From Phymorhynchus buccinoides (lineage: Eukaryota; Mollusca; Gastropoda; Neogastropoda; Raphitomidae): 64,000 nt of DNA. This document shows positions 46,569 to 60,000 of this stretch, one piece after another. A program made the position numbers and the translations under genes. Positions within the stretch are counted from its first letter, which is position 1. Every line of letters starts with the position of its first letter. The stretch spans positions 36,801,652-36,865,651 of the forward strand of contig CM065680.1 of assembly GCA_017654935.2 (NCBI GenBank), given 5' to 3'. The notes below the pieces were generated by a model. It was not told the origin of the DNA. It worked only from the letters and a program-made list of their open reading frames with translations, and did not search any database.

Positions 46569-46754
46569 TGAACTTTTAAGAAGAAAACATAAGTTGGATT
46601 GGTCAGGATCTCATCAAAATTTCCCTTTGTTTGTTTGTTTGATAATTTTGTTCTTAAAAGACAGACAAGTGGGTATAACTAAGTTACGAAAACATACAGG
46701 TAACCAGACAGACAACTAAGCAAAGATCAAAACAGAACCATAAGTAACCTTGTA

Positions 46755-47070
46755 AGTAAACATGAAGGCAGAGGCTGGGGTTACGGACCAGCTGGGGTTA
46801 CATGTCCGTAACACGCATTCTCTAGGCTACGGGGCTCAATCACGGAACACAAAAATTGTGCGCATGTATCTTGAAAAACTACTAACATCGACTCTAGCAT
46901 GTTCCTAACCCTATCCCAAACTCTATTCCTCATTTTAACGAAACCTTGATGCATTAATTATATGAAATAAAAATATGCATTTGTTGATGCAAATTCTACT
47001 AGGAAGAGTTGCTATCCCTGAACATGGTCCGAGTGTTGCAACAACCCCGTAACCGTAGCCACTGTGAAAC
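46755..47070. mobile_element. Dispersed GGCTACGG family, inverted copy
   Basis: It begins GGCAGAGGCTGGGGTTACGG and ends CGTAACCGTAGCCACTG. The interior has CCTAACCCTATCCC, which is why it looks telomere-like. Confidence 0.65.
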
Positions 47071-47949
47071 ATGAAAAACATGCATAGATCTAAACAGAGA
47101 CCGTTTGCCAGAGAACAGATCTAGACCAGCATAAGCCATCTTTTTTATTTTGTTCTGGGCCTGATAAAGGTTTAATTTTCAATATTTTTGCACAATTGAG
47201 GTTTGCTCTTCGTTTTTCTCTTGTTTATGAGACATGTTCCATTCCATAGCCCTATCCTGACCGTAAGTTCTAACCCTAAGCGTAATGAAGTCGGACAAAC
47301 AATTAACTTTTGCTTTTGTTCTCACATGCAGAGTGTTTCCTTCATTTGTTTTGGCTGTTTTCAGTTCTAACCCTTATCCCATTCCTAACCCTATCCCTTT
47401 TCTGGCCGATCAATTATAACCCTATCCCTGACCCTATAACCCTATTTGGCGAACGGCCTCTGTTTAGACTCATGCTATTGCAGGCGAATCTTTATTTGAC
47501 GTTTGAAAACTTTCAATGCTTAATACTATTTTATATGATATGTTCATGCTTACAGATGGACAGATTGAAAAACACCATCCAGATTATTTGTATATGATTT
47601 GCTTTATGTAGCTAAAACTGTAAAAGCTATTTTGTTCTGTGAGCAGACTAGGTCTGGGTATTGATCTGGTGACAACAAATAATTTACTGATTATGTAACG
47701 TTTCTGTCATGAAAGTGAAACTGGAAGGACCTAAAACAGTGACATTGTGAAACTCAAACTCAAAGAACTTTCCAGCTGTGTAGATTGAAATTTAATTGAA
47801 TACATTGAAAGAAAATGCAGTAATGATCCAGCAGATTCACATCACTATACTGGTATACACTGGTCAAGATTTAAAAGTTAAAACATAATTATCAGCATTG
47901 AGCGGTGAAGAAGATAAATCACTGATATAGTGACAACATCACCAGCAGC
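47071..47949. other. Sequence upstream of the SLC35F5 start
   Basis: It contains degenerate CCTAACCCTATCCC-like strings near 47370-47440 and otherwise nothing recognised. It may hold 5' UTR. Confidence 0.4.
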
Positions 47950-48057
47950 ATGTTTGGCGTGAGTCGTAGCCTGTCTCAAGGCCAAAGGCTTGCTCTAGGG
48001 GTCCTGGTGCTTCTCATTGTGGATGTCATCTGGGTCACATCTTATGAACTAACTCAG
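47950..48057 (+). CDS. SLC35F5: SLC35F5 exon 1
   Basis: This encodes residues 1-36, with GQRLALGVLVLLIVDVIWV as the first membrane helix. The donor is CAG|GTGAGC, and the exit phase is 0. Confidence 0.9.
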
Positions 48058-51000
48058 GTGAGCTTACAACAGTTTCATTTATATTAATTATGTAGACACT
48101 GCTTGCAATTTTTTTGGGGAAAACTGGATTTAATTCCTTAATCAAAACCTTTGGTGTACTTTAAGTTTCGTAATTCATTAGGAGGAAAATAAAGACATTA
48201 AAGAGAAACATTTGACTAAAAAAACAAAATCAAAACTGGTGTTGATATGAGATTTTCTGTATGCCTATTTAATAAGATTTTGCTCGAGGTTCTGTTTGTT
48301 CATATCTCAGATTTGTGAAGAAATAGTGGATGAAAGCTAGTAAGGTCTTTGTGAGAAAGAAGCATGTACAGAGTTCTAAAATTTGGATGTTTATTGGAGA
48401 GGTGAAACGGTTACAAAGCTTTAAAAATACAGCGAAAATCGCTTAAGTCAAATTTGGAGGGACTGACATTTTATTTTCAGATAGCGAATATTTTGAGTTA
48501 AGAAGACCTTTTGGCATTTAAGATTATTAAACTGGGACCAGAAAATTATTGTGAGTTACCCAGTGCTTTTGAGTTAGCAGGAATGCACTGTATGTCACTA
48601 TGTGCATGTATGTCACGTATGTGTATGTACCTGTAGTACTAGTAGAAACAGAATTGTTTGTAAACATCTAACCTTTTAACGTCTCTTGATATAATAATTA
48701 AAATAGAATAGTTAAGTAGCACTTAACTCAAAATGAATTGCTACAGAACTAAGGAGTCTCTTAAAATTAAAACAAGTCTTATGGCTTTAATTGCTGCAAC
48801 AGATAATTAAATCCTCTGTCTTGACCTGGCAAGCGTCATAGCCCTTTACAATATCTTTCCCTGCATACATATTATTGATTTTGAAACAAAGAATCCTACA
48901 AACTTCCGAATACAGCAGATACTTGTCGGGCAAACAGCCAGCAAGGACAAACTGATTGCCTCATTGACATTCAGTGGTGCACTGAGGATTAAAAAAAAAG
49001 TGATAGGACTAACTGTTCCGAAACAAAAAATTATGTAAGACAAAATGTCCTTGCTCCTGCAAAAATTAATAGGACAAAGTCTGCTAGTGTTAAATTTCAA
49101 TAGGACATTTGCCATGACTGGGGGGACACGGTAAGACGTTTAATTCAGGACTATTTCCTATGATCGGGGCCTCGGGACACCACTGCTCCTTGTAGTAGGT
49201 TTCAAAAAAAGACTCTTTCAAGAATCAAGTGTCAGCAAAGCGTTATATTTTCATCATGTTCAGTAATGCCCTGAGGCCCCGGTCATAGGACATTAACCTC
49301 TTAAAATTTTAAATGTCCTATTGTATTCCCCCATGTCAGGACAAATGTTTGATTACATTTTTAACACTGGCAGTGGCATGCTCTGTCTTAGAGTTAGACC
49401 TATTGATTTTTGCCAGAGCCAGGACATTGTCCTATTGATTTCTCTTGTCTCAGGACAATTTGTCTTATCACTTTTCTATCCTCGGTACATCACTGCATGT
49501 TATTATTTTGTTGCAGTCTATCTTGAAAAGCAGCAGGTATGACCAGCCATTCTTCACGACCTATGTCAGAACCGTTATGTTCTCTTTGTACCTGTTAATA
49601 AGACATTTTAATTCAGTGTTCGTAGGACTAGGAGTAGGACTATGTCCTAGGATTTGGGCCTAGGGACACCACTGCTCCTTGTAGCAAACTATTGTGCATT
49701 TCAAATGCACCAACTTTTCAGTCCTTCAGATTGGGGTTGCTAACTGAGATTTTTCATTTATGCTCCTTGTAGTAGGTTACAAAAAAAAAGACTATTTGAA
49801 GTATTTCAAGGATCAAGTGTCAGCAAAATGTTATATCTTCATCATCATCATGTCAATATTTTGTTGCAGTCTATCTTCAAAAGCAGCAGGTATGACCAGC
49901 CATTCTTCACGACGTATGTCAGAACCGCCATGTTCTCTTTCTACCTGTTTGGATTTTTTCTCTGGAGGCCCTGGAGAGAGAGATGCTGCAGAAGAAAAGA
50001 CAGGGTCAGTTCTTCTTCTTCTTCGATTGCTCAGAGAGTTTCCTGTCAATTATGAGCGCAGATGCGTCATGCTCCCGTTATGCGCCTAACTAAAAAATAG
50101 TTAGGCCCAGCCTTCGGCTGGAAGAAATCTTTTTAAGAATTTATAAAACAAAGGCCGGTGAATGATCCAGTAAGGCAGAAAGATAGTAGATGACAGTAAG
50201 CAAGGCAGAGTCAAAGAGAGTGACAGATTAGAGGAAGTTACAAACAAGCACAGAACTTCCAGAAGGTGGGGGAACTATTTATACAAAAGACCCCCCAGTA
50301 TCCCCACATGGGGAGGGTCAGTTCAATTCCCTCTTCTTTCTAGTGCTTTGCTGGTTGCAAAAAATACTGTACATATAATATTATATATTATATATTTGGA
50401 TAATTCCTGGGATAATGGTATACATGTATTTGTACTTTGTATATATAAGTCATAAGTTTCTTTATTGTCCATTGGCATTGTACAACGCACATGGAAACTA
50501 TTTCAGTAGACTTAAATAATTTATAGTATTTATAGTAGAATGTAGCCCGCCCCCCCCCCCCCCCGGATAAACAGTTCCCCTACCTTCTGGAAGTTCTGTG
50601 CTTGTAACTTTCTAACATTATCTGTCACTCACTTTGACTATGTTTTTTCCCTTTACTTACTGTCATCTACTATCTTTCTGCCTTACCGGTCCATTCTCTG
50701 GCCTTTGTTTTAGAAATTCTTAAAAAGATTTTCTCCAGCCGAAGACAGACATGCTGGGCCTAACTATTTCTTAGTTAGGTGCATAACGGCAGCATGATGC
50801 ATCTGCGCTCATATGACAGGAAACGGTCTGAACGATCAACAAAGAAAAATAGAAGAATGTAGAAGAAAGCGTAGATTGAAGATTATTGATTAGTGTTCAG
50901 AGATTTGGTAAAGTAGAAGAGGGTGACTGGGTTTACGAGCAGCATGATGGAAAATATCACAAGTGTTGAACCTTAGAGTTATACAAATAAAGGATTAAAA

Positions 51001-54000
51001 GTAGAAGAAATATTTGAAGCAAGTTCAGAAAAAAGTTTGTTGTCTACATGCGTTGATAGAAATTATCCTAGATTTGTGTTTTTGATTTTATGTCTTTGTA
51101 TGACACACACATACATGCACACACAGACACACTCACACAAAGACACACTCACACACAGACACAATGAAACTGACACAGAGTGACAGACACAGAGAGACAC
51201 ACACACGCACGCACGCACGCAAACAACTTCTCGTTCTGTGATGCTAAGAGGTTCAAATTTTATATAGATTGATTGATAAAAACCTTAAGGATAGGAAGTA
51301 TTTCTAAGGTTAAATTTGTTAACTTCTTCTATTAATTTTGTTAAATGCTTTGTTTTTGCAGATGTCAATGGATGATGTGTGGTTAGGCTCACCTTCACAG
51401 GCTCCAGAAACTCATTTGGTGAGTAATTATAACTGACGATCGTTATTGCATTCATTTTGTCAATATACGCTTAAAAGGGAGTGATTTTGAACAAGCTTCA
51501 AGTGATCTCTCAATGTAATGATCGATGCCAGGGAATTATTTTCACACACAGACACAACATCATACAAAGAGCAAGCCTAAGGAAATAATTTGCTAATAAT
51601 CATTTTCCTCACACATGATTTGCTTCTTAAGTTCTTTTAGACCGTAGTAGAAGTTTATGAAACTCTGACATTGGTGAACCGTTACAGAGACCAATGATAT
51701 CTCACTCTATACATTTCATCTTGTTGCTCAAAGGAAAGCAGCTTCATGTAATAACTAATACACACCACACAATTGATAAAAATGTGAAGTGATTCTGTGC
51801 ATTTACAGTTTCATGGGATATTGATAGTCATCTATAAAATATTACGCAGACATGCAAGCACACACATAAAATGAACAATCACAATATATTTATATGCCCC
51901 TGCTCCACATGAAGGCGATGGGCTAATAAATGAAAAATCCACCGAAGGAATAGAGGTGCTAGTTTTATTAACCTTCTGTGTCAAAAAGGCAGATCAGTAT
52001 TTTTTGTTTACAGCAATAATTCATTCAAAGACAACTTAGTCCAAAATTATAATCTGTACTCTGTTTATCATTCTTCAAACAAAGATAACTACAGTGGAAC
52101 CTCCCTTATAAGACCTTCAAAAAACATCCAAAATGAGGTCTTATAAGGGAGGGGTCTTGTAAGGGAGGTAATTTTAATACTTACAAAGAAGGGCAATGTC
52201 TCAGAGAAGTAGGTCTTATGTGGGAGGGAGTCTTATAATGTGAAGTCTTATAAGGGAGGTTTCACTGTGTATATACATTTGATTATCTGCGTTCTGTTTC
52301 TCATTGACAGGGTGACCCTGTTTTCATTCCTGTCAAGTACGACCATCACCGGAGCAGTGGCACTGAATCTGATGACACTGGAGGTATTAAAACAAGAGGC
52401 AAAGCCTTCAAGGCTCACTCGGTTTGCGTTTTCGGAGCTAGATCTAAATGCCTGATTGTGTACTTTCACATAAATGCCATACCAGATTACAAACTTTACT
52501 CTGTTTGCTAGCAATCTGAATGAAAGTTAGGTTTTACATCCACTCAGCTGCAAAACAGCACTTATGGGACGAATCACTAACCAACCATCATTCAACGCTC
52601 TGAGCAGATCCTGGAGGTACTGCAAAAACCAGGTCTGATCTGAGTTGTTGCTAGCAATCTATGTCAAAGGCTGTTATATCTTTAATAATTTTTCAAAGCA
52701 AAAATGGGCTGTCAACATTGCTTCTAAATATATCTTGTTTATTTTTGTTATATGCTTTAAACTTTATATATAAACTGTTGAAGTTTTTATACTTCTATTG
52801 ATTTTTTATTTCTCAAAGTTAAAAAAGAAAAGTTCAAATGTAGTAATTAGTGAAATCATTGCCTTAAATTAGTTTTTGACAAGGAAAGCAACTCCATCTC
52901 TGGCTATAGCACTGTTTCGAAATGAAAACGGAAGTAACAGACGAGTTGTGTGCCCGTTAGGACACTTAGTTCCAGTTAGGAAATGCTGTAGACACGGCAT
53001 GGCTGCTCCGTAATTGAAATAGAGAGGTATCTAATTGCTCAGTTATCAGTTTGTAGATTTAATAATATTAAGTCCTGTTTCATGTTTCTTTCTTAAAGTG
53101 TTTACATTCGTTGACTATAAACAGTTATGTTCTTATTTGTTTACTTGATACGACCACATTAATACCCTAAGACTTGAAAACAAGAACAAAATATAGTTGT
53201 TGTTTAAGGTAGGTAACTTGCATTTTTTAATTCTATTTTTGAACCGGAACTACCCCAAGCCAACTTCAAGACGAGACAGTAGGGAAAGATAACCCCAAAA
53301 GACCGAATTATGAAACAGTGCTATAATTACCGGTAGTGACTGACTGAATGAAAAGATGTAATACTCTCTAAACCCACTAATCTAAAATGTTATCTGTTTA
53401 CAGTGTTGTTTTATGTATTTAATTTTTCAAATCATTATTGTTTGAAAGCTTGCATAAGCATCTATATGTGTGCAAAGTTTGATCGATGAACACCTTTTAG
53501 ATACTGAGAAAAAAGCCAACGTTAAAGTTACCACAGATGGACAGACACATACACACAGACACCCAGAAAACCGAAGAAGCATGAGAACATAGACTCACAT
53601 AGACACGAGTGAGCCAAAAATATTTGCAATGCTTGGTACAGTAAAATAATATTTAGTCTGATGGCACTGGAAATATATAGAAATATTTGCAATGTTTGAT
53701 ACATTAAAATAATATTTAGTCTGATGACAGTGGAGGTATTAAGAAATGTTTGCAATGCTGAATACATTGAAATAATATTTAGTCTGATGACACTGGCAGT
53801 ATAGAAATATTTGCAATCCTTGGTACATTAATTATTCTCGAAACTTGAACTTGATTGGCAGTTTTAGAAAGTAACCGAAATCCTTGACCATGTCCATGCA
53901 TTAATGATATATCTTAGTAAATGCAAATCACAACATAGTAATTTGGCAAACCTTCATCCATGTATGCTATACTTTATGCATTTGATATATCATTTTATAC

Positions 54001-57000
54001 TTTGAGCTTTTTTAGGTTCAACAAATAGTATTAGAAAGTTTTTTTAAACAACTGCATTCTTATTTTATTTACCATTATTTTTGGTATATTTTCTTTAGAC
54101 AACTGTTTGTTTTCTCTTTACAGATGGCGGAAGTGTAAAATCTGTGCGCTTTAGTAACATGTCTGAAGTGCGACAGTTATCAGGTAATTTGTATTGCTAT
54201 ATTTTACAACATCTTTTTTTTAATGTTTCCTGAAACCATGGAAACTGCTTTCAGAACAAAAACTTTTATGTGATTATTGTTATTATTTTTAGGTTTTGTC
54301 AGGTTTTGCAGGAATCAATGAGAATTGATCATGTGAATTATTCTTTTTAATTTGTACAATTGTGTATGTTTGATGTTTATCTATGCACTTGTTAACTTAC
54401 AAAATAAAAGTGCCTTTGTGTGTGCTGGCGTGCATTTCCTTTTGGCTAGTGAAACTAGCAAAGTTAGCCAATTAAAGCTAGCAAAGATAGTGGAAAATGG
54501 CCGTATGAAACAGTCGTACAATCGACGACATGGTTTTAGTGTTAATCAACATTCAACTTGCCAAATATTCCTTTAGTTGTTAGGAAATTAAACAATTTTC
54601 AAATGCTGATCGATTCGAACACGAACTTGGACGCCATTTTATTTAGCAATCATAGCTACTCACAAGGTCACTAGCGTAGCTAACCTAGATGTTAGGTTCC
54701 CGATATATGCGTGTATTTGTGTGTGTGTGTGTGTGCGAGTCAAGTCAAGTCAAGTCAAAATCATCTTTATTGAGGGTTAAAGAATAAGCTAACAAAGCTT
54801 TTTTTCATCCTACCCTGTGTGTGTGTGTGGAGTTCTGTTCTGACTGATATTTGATGAAATCGGGAGGAACGGCCAATAAAAACCCCAACTAAAAACAATA
54901 ATGTTGTTGAATATTGATGCAACATGCTTGGATGCTTGGGTATTTTAAAACTCACTTTTGTACGTGAGGTTACAAGAAAATTGTTGGAGATATCTTGTAT
55001 AATATTAGATCCTTTGCTCGTTTTTGATTAACCCTTTCGCTGCTATCATGTTTTGCTATAGGCTATGCTAAGGAAATTTTCAGACACACACAAAATAACG
55101 CTAGTGGTTTTCTTTTGCTTATACACACACACACACACACACTCACACACACATACTAACACCCCCCCCCACCCACCCCACACCCACACACACACACACC
55201 CACACACACACATACATACACACACACACACACACACATCTGGGCCACACCCCCTCCTAATGAACGAACCACCAGAAGAAACCTACAGCGGGGAAGGAGA
55301 GTTGTAAAGGGAGCCTATTAAACCTTAGAAAGAAGGATTTTCGCCAATGCGGCACGTAACAGAGAAAGCATTGAATCATGACGAACGACGTTCGTCAACA
55401 GAGCATTGCTCACAGCGGATTCTGTGACGAACAGCGTTCGTCAACAGCGCAGTGAAGAGGTTAAATTCCAGTTGATTAACCCGAATCTTATGCCTTGGCA
55501 TGAGGCTGTGTCAGACCAGTTGACATAAGCTAGAACGCCAAGGCTACATCAAAATGTTGTTATGCTCTGAATGGTTGTGCGGGTATTGTCTTAAGCCATG
55601 ACAAGCTCCCAGCATAACATCATCAGTCTAAAATCCCCCGAAGACGGAGTGTGGCTGCCCACATGGCGGGGTATTAAAAAACGGTCACACACATAATGTT
55701 CTCATCCCTAGCTGATGCATTTGTACCTTAGTGTTCAAGTGCTTCTCGCTGTTGGGATGATCCCTGGAGTCTTTTAGCCAGGGTAAGCCAACCAACCAAC
55801 CCCAATCTTAATTCATGTTATTATTGAAAATACTACTGAAGTTTGTATGGCCTTTCGTTCTTTCTTTCTTTGTCAGAGGAGTTTGGGGAAGACGCCATGA
55901 TATCCAGGTTGTCTTACCAGGCTTTCTTGAGAGCAGAAGAAGAGAGACATCGACTAACCAACAGACTGTCGATAAAACAAATCGTGAAACTGGCGATTGT
56001 CTTCACCTTTTTAGTAAGTTGTCGTAAAAGATGCCCACTCACACACCTTTCTCTCTCTCTCAGAAGGACAGCTATGTTTGTGCACACATTCACATACTTA
56101 AGCCCACCAAGAAACACAGGTTTGATTGAAAATGCTTACAAATGTTGTTGTTCAAAAAATGCTGTTATCTGTAATGGTCTTCTACTTGTGCTGATTTAAT
56201 GAGGCGTGATTCTCAAATATTCATGTTTTAAAAAAATATACTGGAATTAATTATTAAGATTTTGTTTCGTTTAAGCGTGTCTGTGAGTGTGGTGGTAGTG
56301 GTGGTGGTATGATTATTGGACACTTTGCTGCTACTAGTTTTTCTGAATGTGAGCAACATTTTGACATGACAGAATTGTAGAAGTTCACCCAAATTTTGAT
56401 TTTTCACAAAAAACCCAACCCACATAACATTCAGAGATGAAATTCTCTTTTTATTTGAATTCCTCTTTTTTCTGATTAAGTTTTCATAAAAATCACTGAA
56501 AACTTTCTTCTTTCTTTCCCTTCTCCTTCCTTCTTACAATGTTTTGCTTTGCGTACATGATGCTAAATTTGTTTAAATCAATCAAGAGGCCAGTTTTCTT
56601 TGAATACCAACTTTTCTTCACGGCTAAGACCTGTCCCCCCTCACTCCGCTCCGTTCCACCCCCACTCCTTCAGAACAGAATACAGAATTTAAGTAGAAAA
56701 TAGGCCGTGTACACATATAAGCGGATACTCCATGCAGAAACCCGCGCGCAATCCATAAATAAGTAAAAGGAAGAAGGGAAAAGATTTGCGCACGTGTCCG
56801 AATTTCTCCATATGCGTAAGCTTTTATCCTTCTTCCACTTATTTAGGGTTTTCTGTACGGAACTTGCGCATCTAATGTGAACCCAACCATAGGATACTGG
56901 TTGGTGTGTTGCAGTGGTTTTTGTCGGGCTACATGTACCGAGAGGCGCTGCACAGCACGGCTTCGGGCATCGTCAATGTGATGGCATCCACCGGGGGACT

Positions 57001-60000
57001 GTTCACCCTGATCTGTGCCGCCATCTACCCTGCCTCGCACGGTGACAGGTTCACGCTCTCCAAACTCACCGTGGTTTTAATCAGGTCTGGCCCACCTAGC
57101 ATTTTAGGCTATCTTGTACTTAACCCTTTCAGCGCTAGCCGTTCCTCAGCCAAAATTTACCCGGGTAGAGAAAATATTTTGTCTGCAATATTGGGGATTC
57201 CTCTGTGACGCGCATAAAGTAGGGCCTATCCTTACCTCTCAAAATTAAAAACATAAGGTCACTGGATACCAGACCCTCATTTGATGCCTTTCAGTGACAT
57301 GGGTGTTAAATCATTGTGGTGCCAAGAGGCGACAGTGGCGATGTAAGGGTTAAGGTCACTGGATACCAGACCCTCATTTGATGCCTTTCAGTGACATGGG
57401 TGTTAAATCATTGTGGTGCCAAGAGGCGACAGTGGCGATGAAAGGATTAACACACTCCCCGTCAAATTTTCGCATTGACATTTTTTGCTGAGATGCAATA
57501 TTCTGCCATTCTCGGGAAAGGGATAGGGGTAGGATCAGCCTAGGATTATTTTAATAAAACTGAAAGAAGCAGACTTTGAGATTGAGGGTCGTAACGGAAA
57601 ACATAAAATGCAAGATTGCCAGCGGAGGGTTGTAAACAAGGAGGTGTCATAAAGTACAAAATTGCCACATTTTAATATGCTTTATTTTTTTGTTTGAAAA
57701 AGGTAGAATTTAAGGCATTTTCTTAATGTTTTGCAAGCGATTTTTTTGTGTCCATGTGATGTACAAAAAATATACCTTGAAAATCATAGCATCTTGATCA
57801 GAAAATGGCGATTAATAATACTGGTGCACATGGAGACCAAGTCTTTGCATTGAATGTTTTTTCTGACTGATTTCTTAAGTAGAAAATAGGCCGTGTACAC
57901 ATATAAGCGGATACTCCATGCAGAAACCCGCGCAGAGATTTCTTACAGTTTATTCAGAATTAACTATTACATGCTTTCAGACAATATTTACAGAATATTG
58001 CCTGACAATTCACTCCCCTTGGACTGCTGGTTTCTGTGTCTTGAACAAGCCGTCTGTGGCTGCGAGTTGGGACTCGGAATGAGTGGCATGGGAACAACAC
58101 CACAGTACGGCCTAGAAGATGGGACAGAAAAAATTCACTCCCCTTGGACTGCTGGTTTCTGTGTCTTGAACAAGCCGTCTGTGGCTGCGAGTTGGGACTC
58201 GGAATGAGTGGCATGGGAACAACACCACAGTACGGCCTAGAAGATGGGACAGAAAAAATTCTGACCTCAAATTTTACACAGAATTCAGATTTTGTTATTA
58301 TATTTTATTAAGATTTAGTCACATGAATATAAGTCGCAGGGGTCTCAGTCTGGGAAAAAATGTATCGCCCTATAGTCTGAAAGAACTTGAAATTGGGGTG
58401 TTGTGAATTACAGCTTTGGGATGGTGGTGGTGGTGATGGTGAGCATGTCCAGCTCACTGACCAGGCTGGAGGATGCGATGCCGGTGAAATGCGGCTTCAA
58501 GCTGGGAGCCAAATGCCCTGTCTTTGCGCAATCTTAAGTGTCATTGCTGTTGCTGTGTGTCCCAGCTTTGGGGGCGTGGTGATGGTGAGCATGTCCAGCT
58601 CGCTGACCGGGCTGGAGGATGCGGTGCCGGTGGAGGCTCTGTGGGCCCTGGCCAGCGCCTTGCTCTACGCCGTCTACCTGGTGCTGGTGCGCTACAGGGT
58701 CAGCAGTGAGGACCGCATGGACATACCCATGTTTCTCGGTCAGTTGCTTTCCATGGTTTTTGTGGGGGGTTTCATGTCGGTTCTTGTAAATTACATGCCG
58801 AAAGTTGTTATTTCATGCTGAAAGATTTTTTATTATTTTTAAATGCCTATTGTAAAATTGTGTGCTGAAATACTTGTTATTTCATGCTGAAAGTTTTTTT
58901 CCCAGGTCTATTCTTGTAAATTACATTCTAAAATTCTTGTCATTTCTTTTTGAGATTCTTTTCTTTGCAAGCTGAAATTCTTGTCTTTTCAAGCTGAAAT
59001 TCTTATCATTTCATGCTAGCACATGGATATAGTAATCTGGTGCTATTCGTTGTAGGTTTTGTAGGTCTGGTGTGTAGCCTGCCTTCTTCATTGTGCATTA
59101 CTCCAAGATGACATGTTGTTGTTGCTGTTGTTGTCGTACCCTGGCTTAAAGACTCCAGTTATCATCCCAACAGCGCCGAAGCACTTGAACACTATGGCAT
59201 GCTAGGGATGAGAACATTACGTGTGTGACCGTTTTTGATTAGCCCGCCACATGAGCAGCCACACTCCGACTTCGGAGGAGGCTGATATAATCTACTGCTA
59301 TTCTTTGCAGGTTTTGTGGGTCTGGTGTGTGGACTGCTGCTGTGGCCTGGCTTCTTCATTATACACTACTCCAAGTTGATAAAATCTGCAGGTTTTGTGG
59401 GCTGCTGCTGTGGCCTGGCTTCTTTGTCGTGCACTACTCCATGCTGATATAAACTGGATGCACTGTTCTTTGCAGGTTCTGGTAGTGGCAGTACCATAGC
59501 CGATGAGGTTTAACCGAGGCGTGGTTACTGCTACACATATCTGTATTATTAAAACAATCGGGACTTTACTGGTTTAGCACTGCCTCCAGGCATTGCCTCC
59601 AGTATTGTTCCCACCATCTTTGTATTTACAAATGCCCCACAAGGCCGAAGAGGGCGTAAAACCCTATTTTCACTCTTTGCAGGTTTTGTGGGTCTGGTGT
59701 GTGGCCTGGCTTTTTCATCGTGCTCTGCTCCAAGCTGATATAAACTGGGTGTACTACTGTTCTTTGCAGGTTTTGTGGGTCTGGTGTGTGGCCTGGCTTC
59801 TTCATCGTGCACTACTCCATGCTAATATAAACTGGGTGTACTGTTCTTTGCAGGTTTTGTGGGTCTGGTGTGTGGCCTGGCTTTTTCATCGTGCTCTGCT
59901 CCAAGCTGATATAAACAGGGTGTACTGTTCTTTGCAGGTTTTGTGGGTCTGGTGTGTGGCCTGGGTTCTTCATCGTGCACTACTCCATGCTAATATAAAC

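Noticed and set aside
47260..47460. Telomere-like CCTAACCCTA strings
   Set aside because: They are degenerate and scattered, and resemble the interior of a dispersed element also seen at 46900; not an interstitial telomere.
57893..58207. 104-codon frame in SLC35F5 intron 7
   Set aside because: It runs through a recent 123-bp tandem duplication. It has no family resemblance and does not fit the phase of exons 7 and 8.
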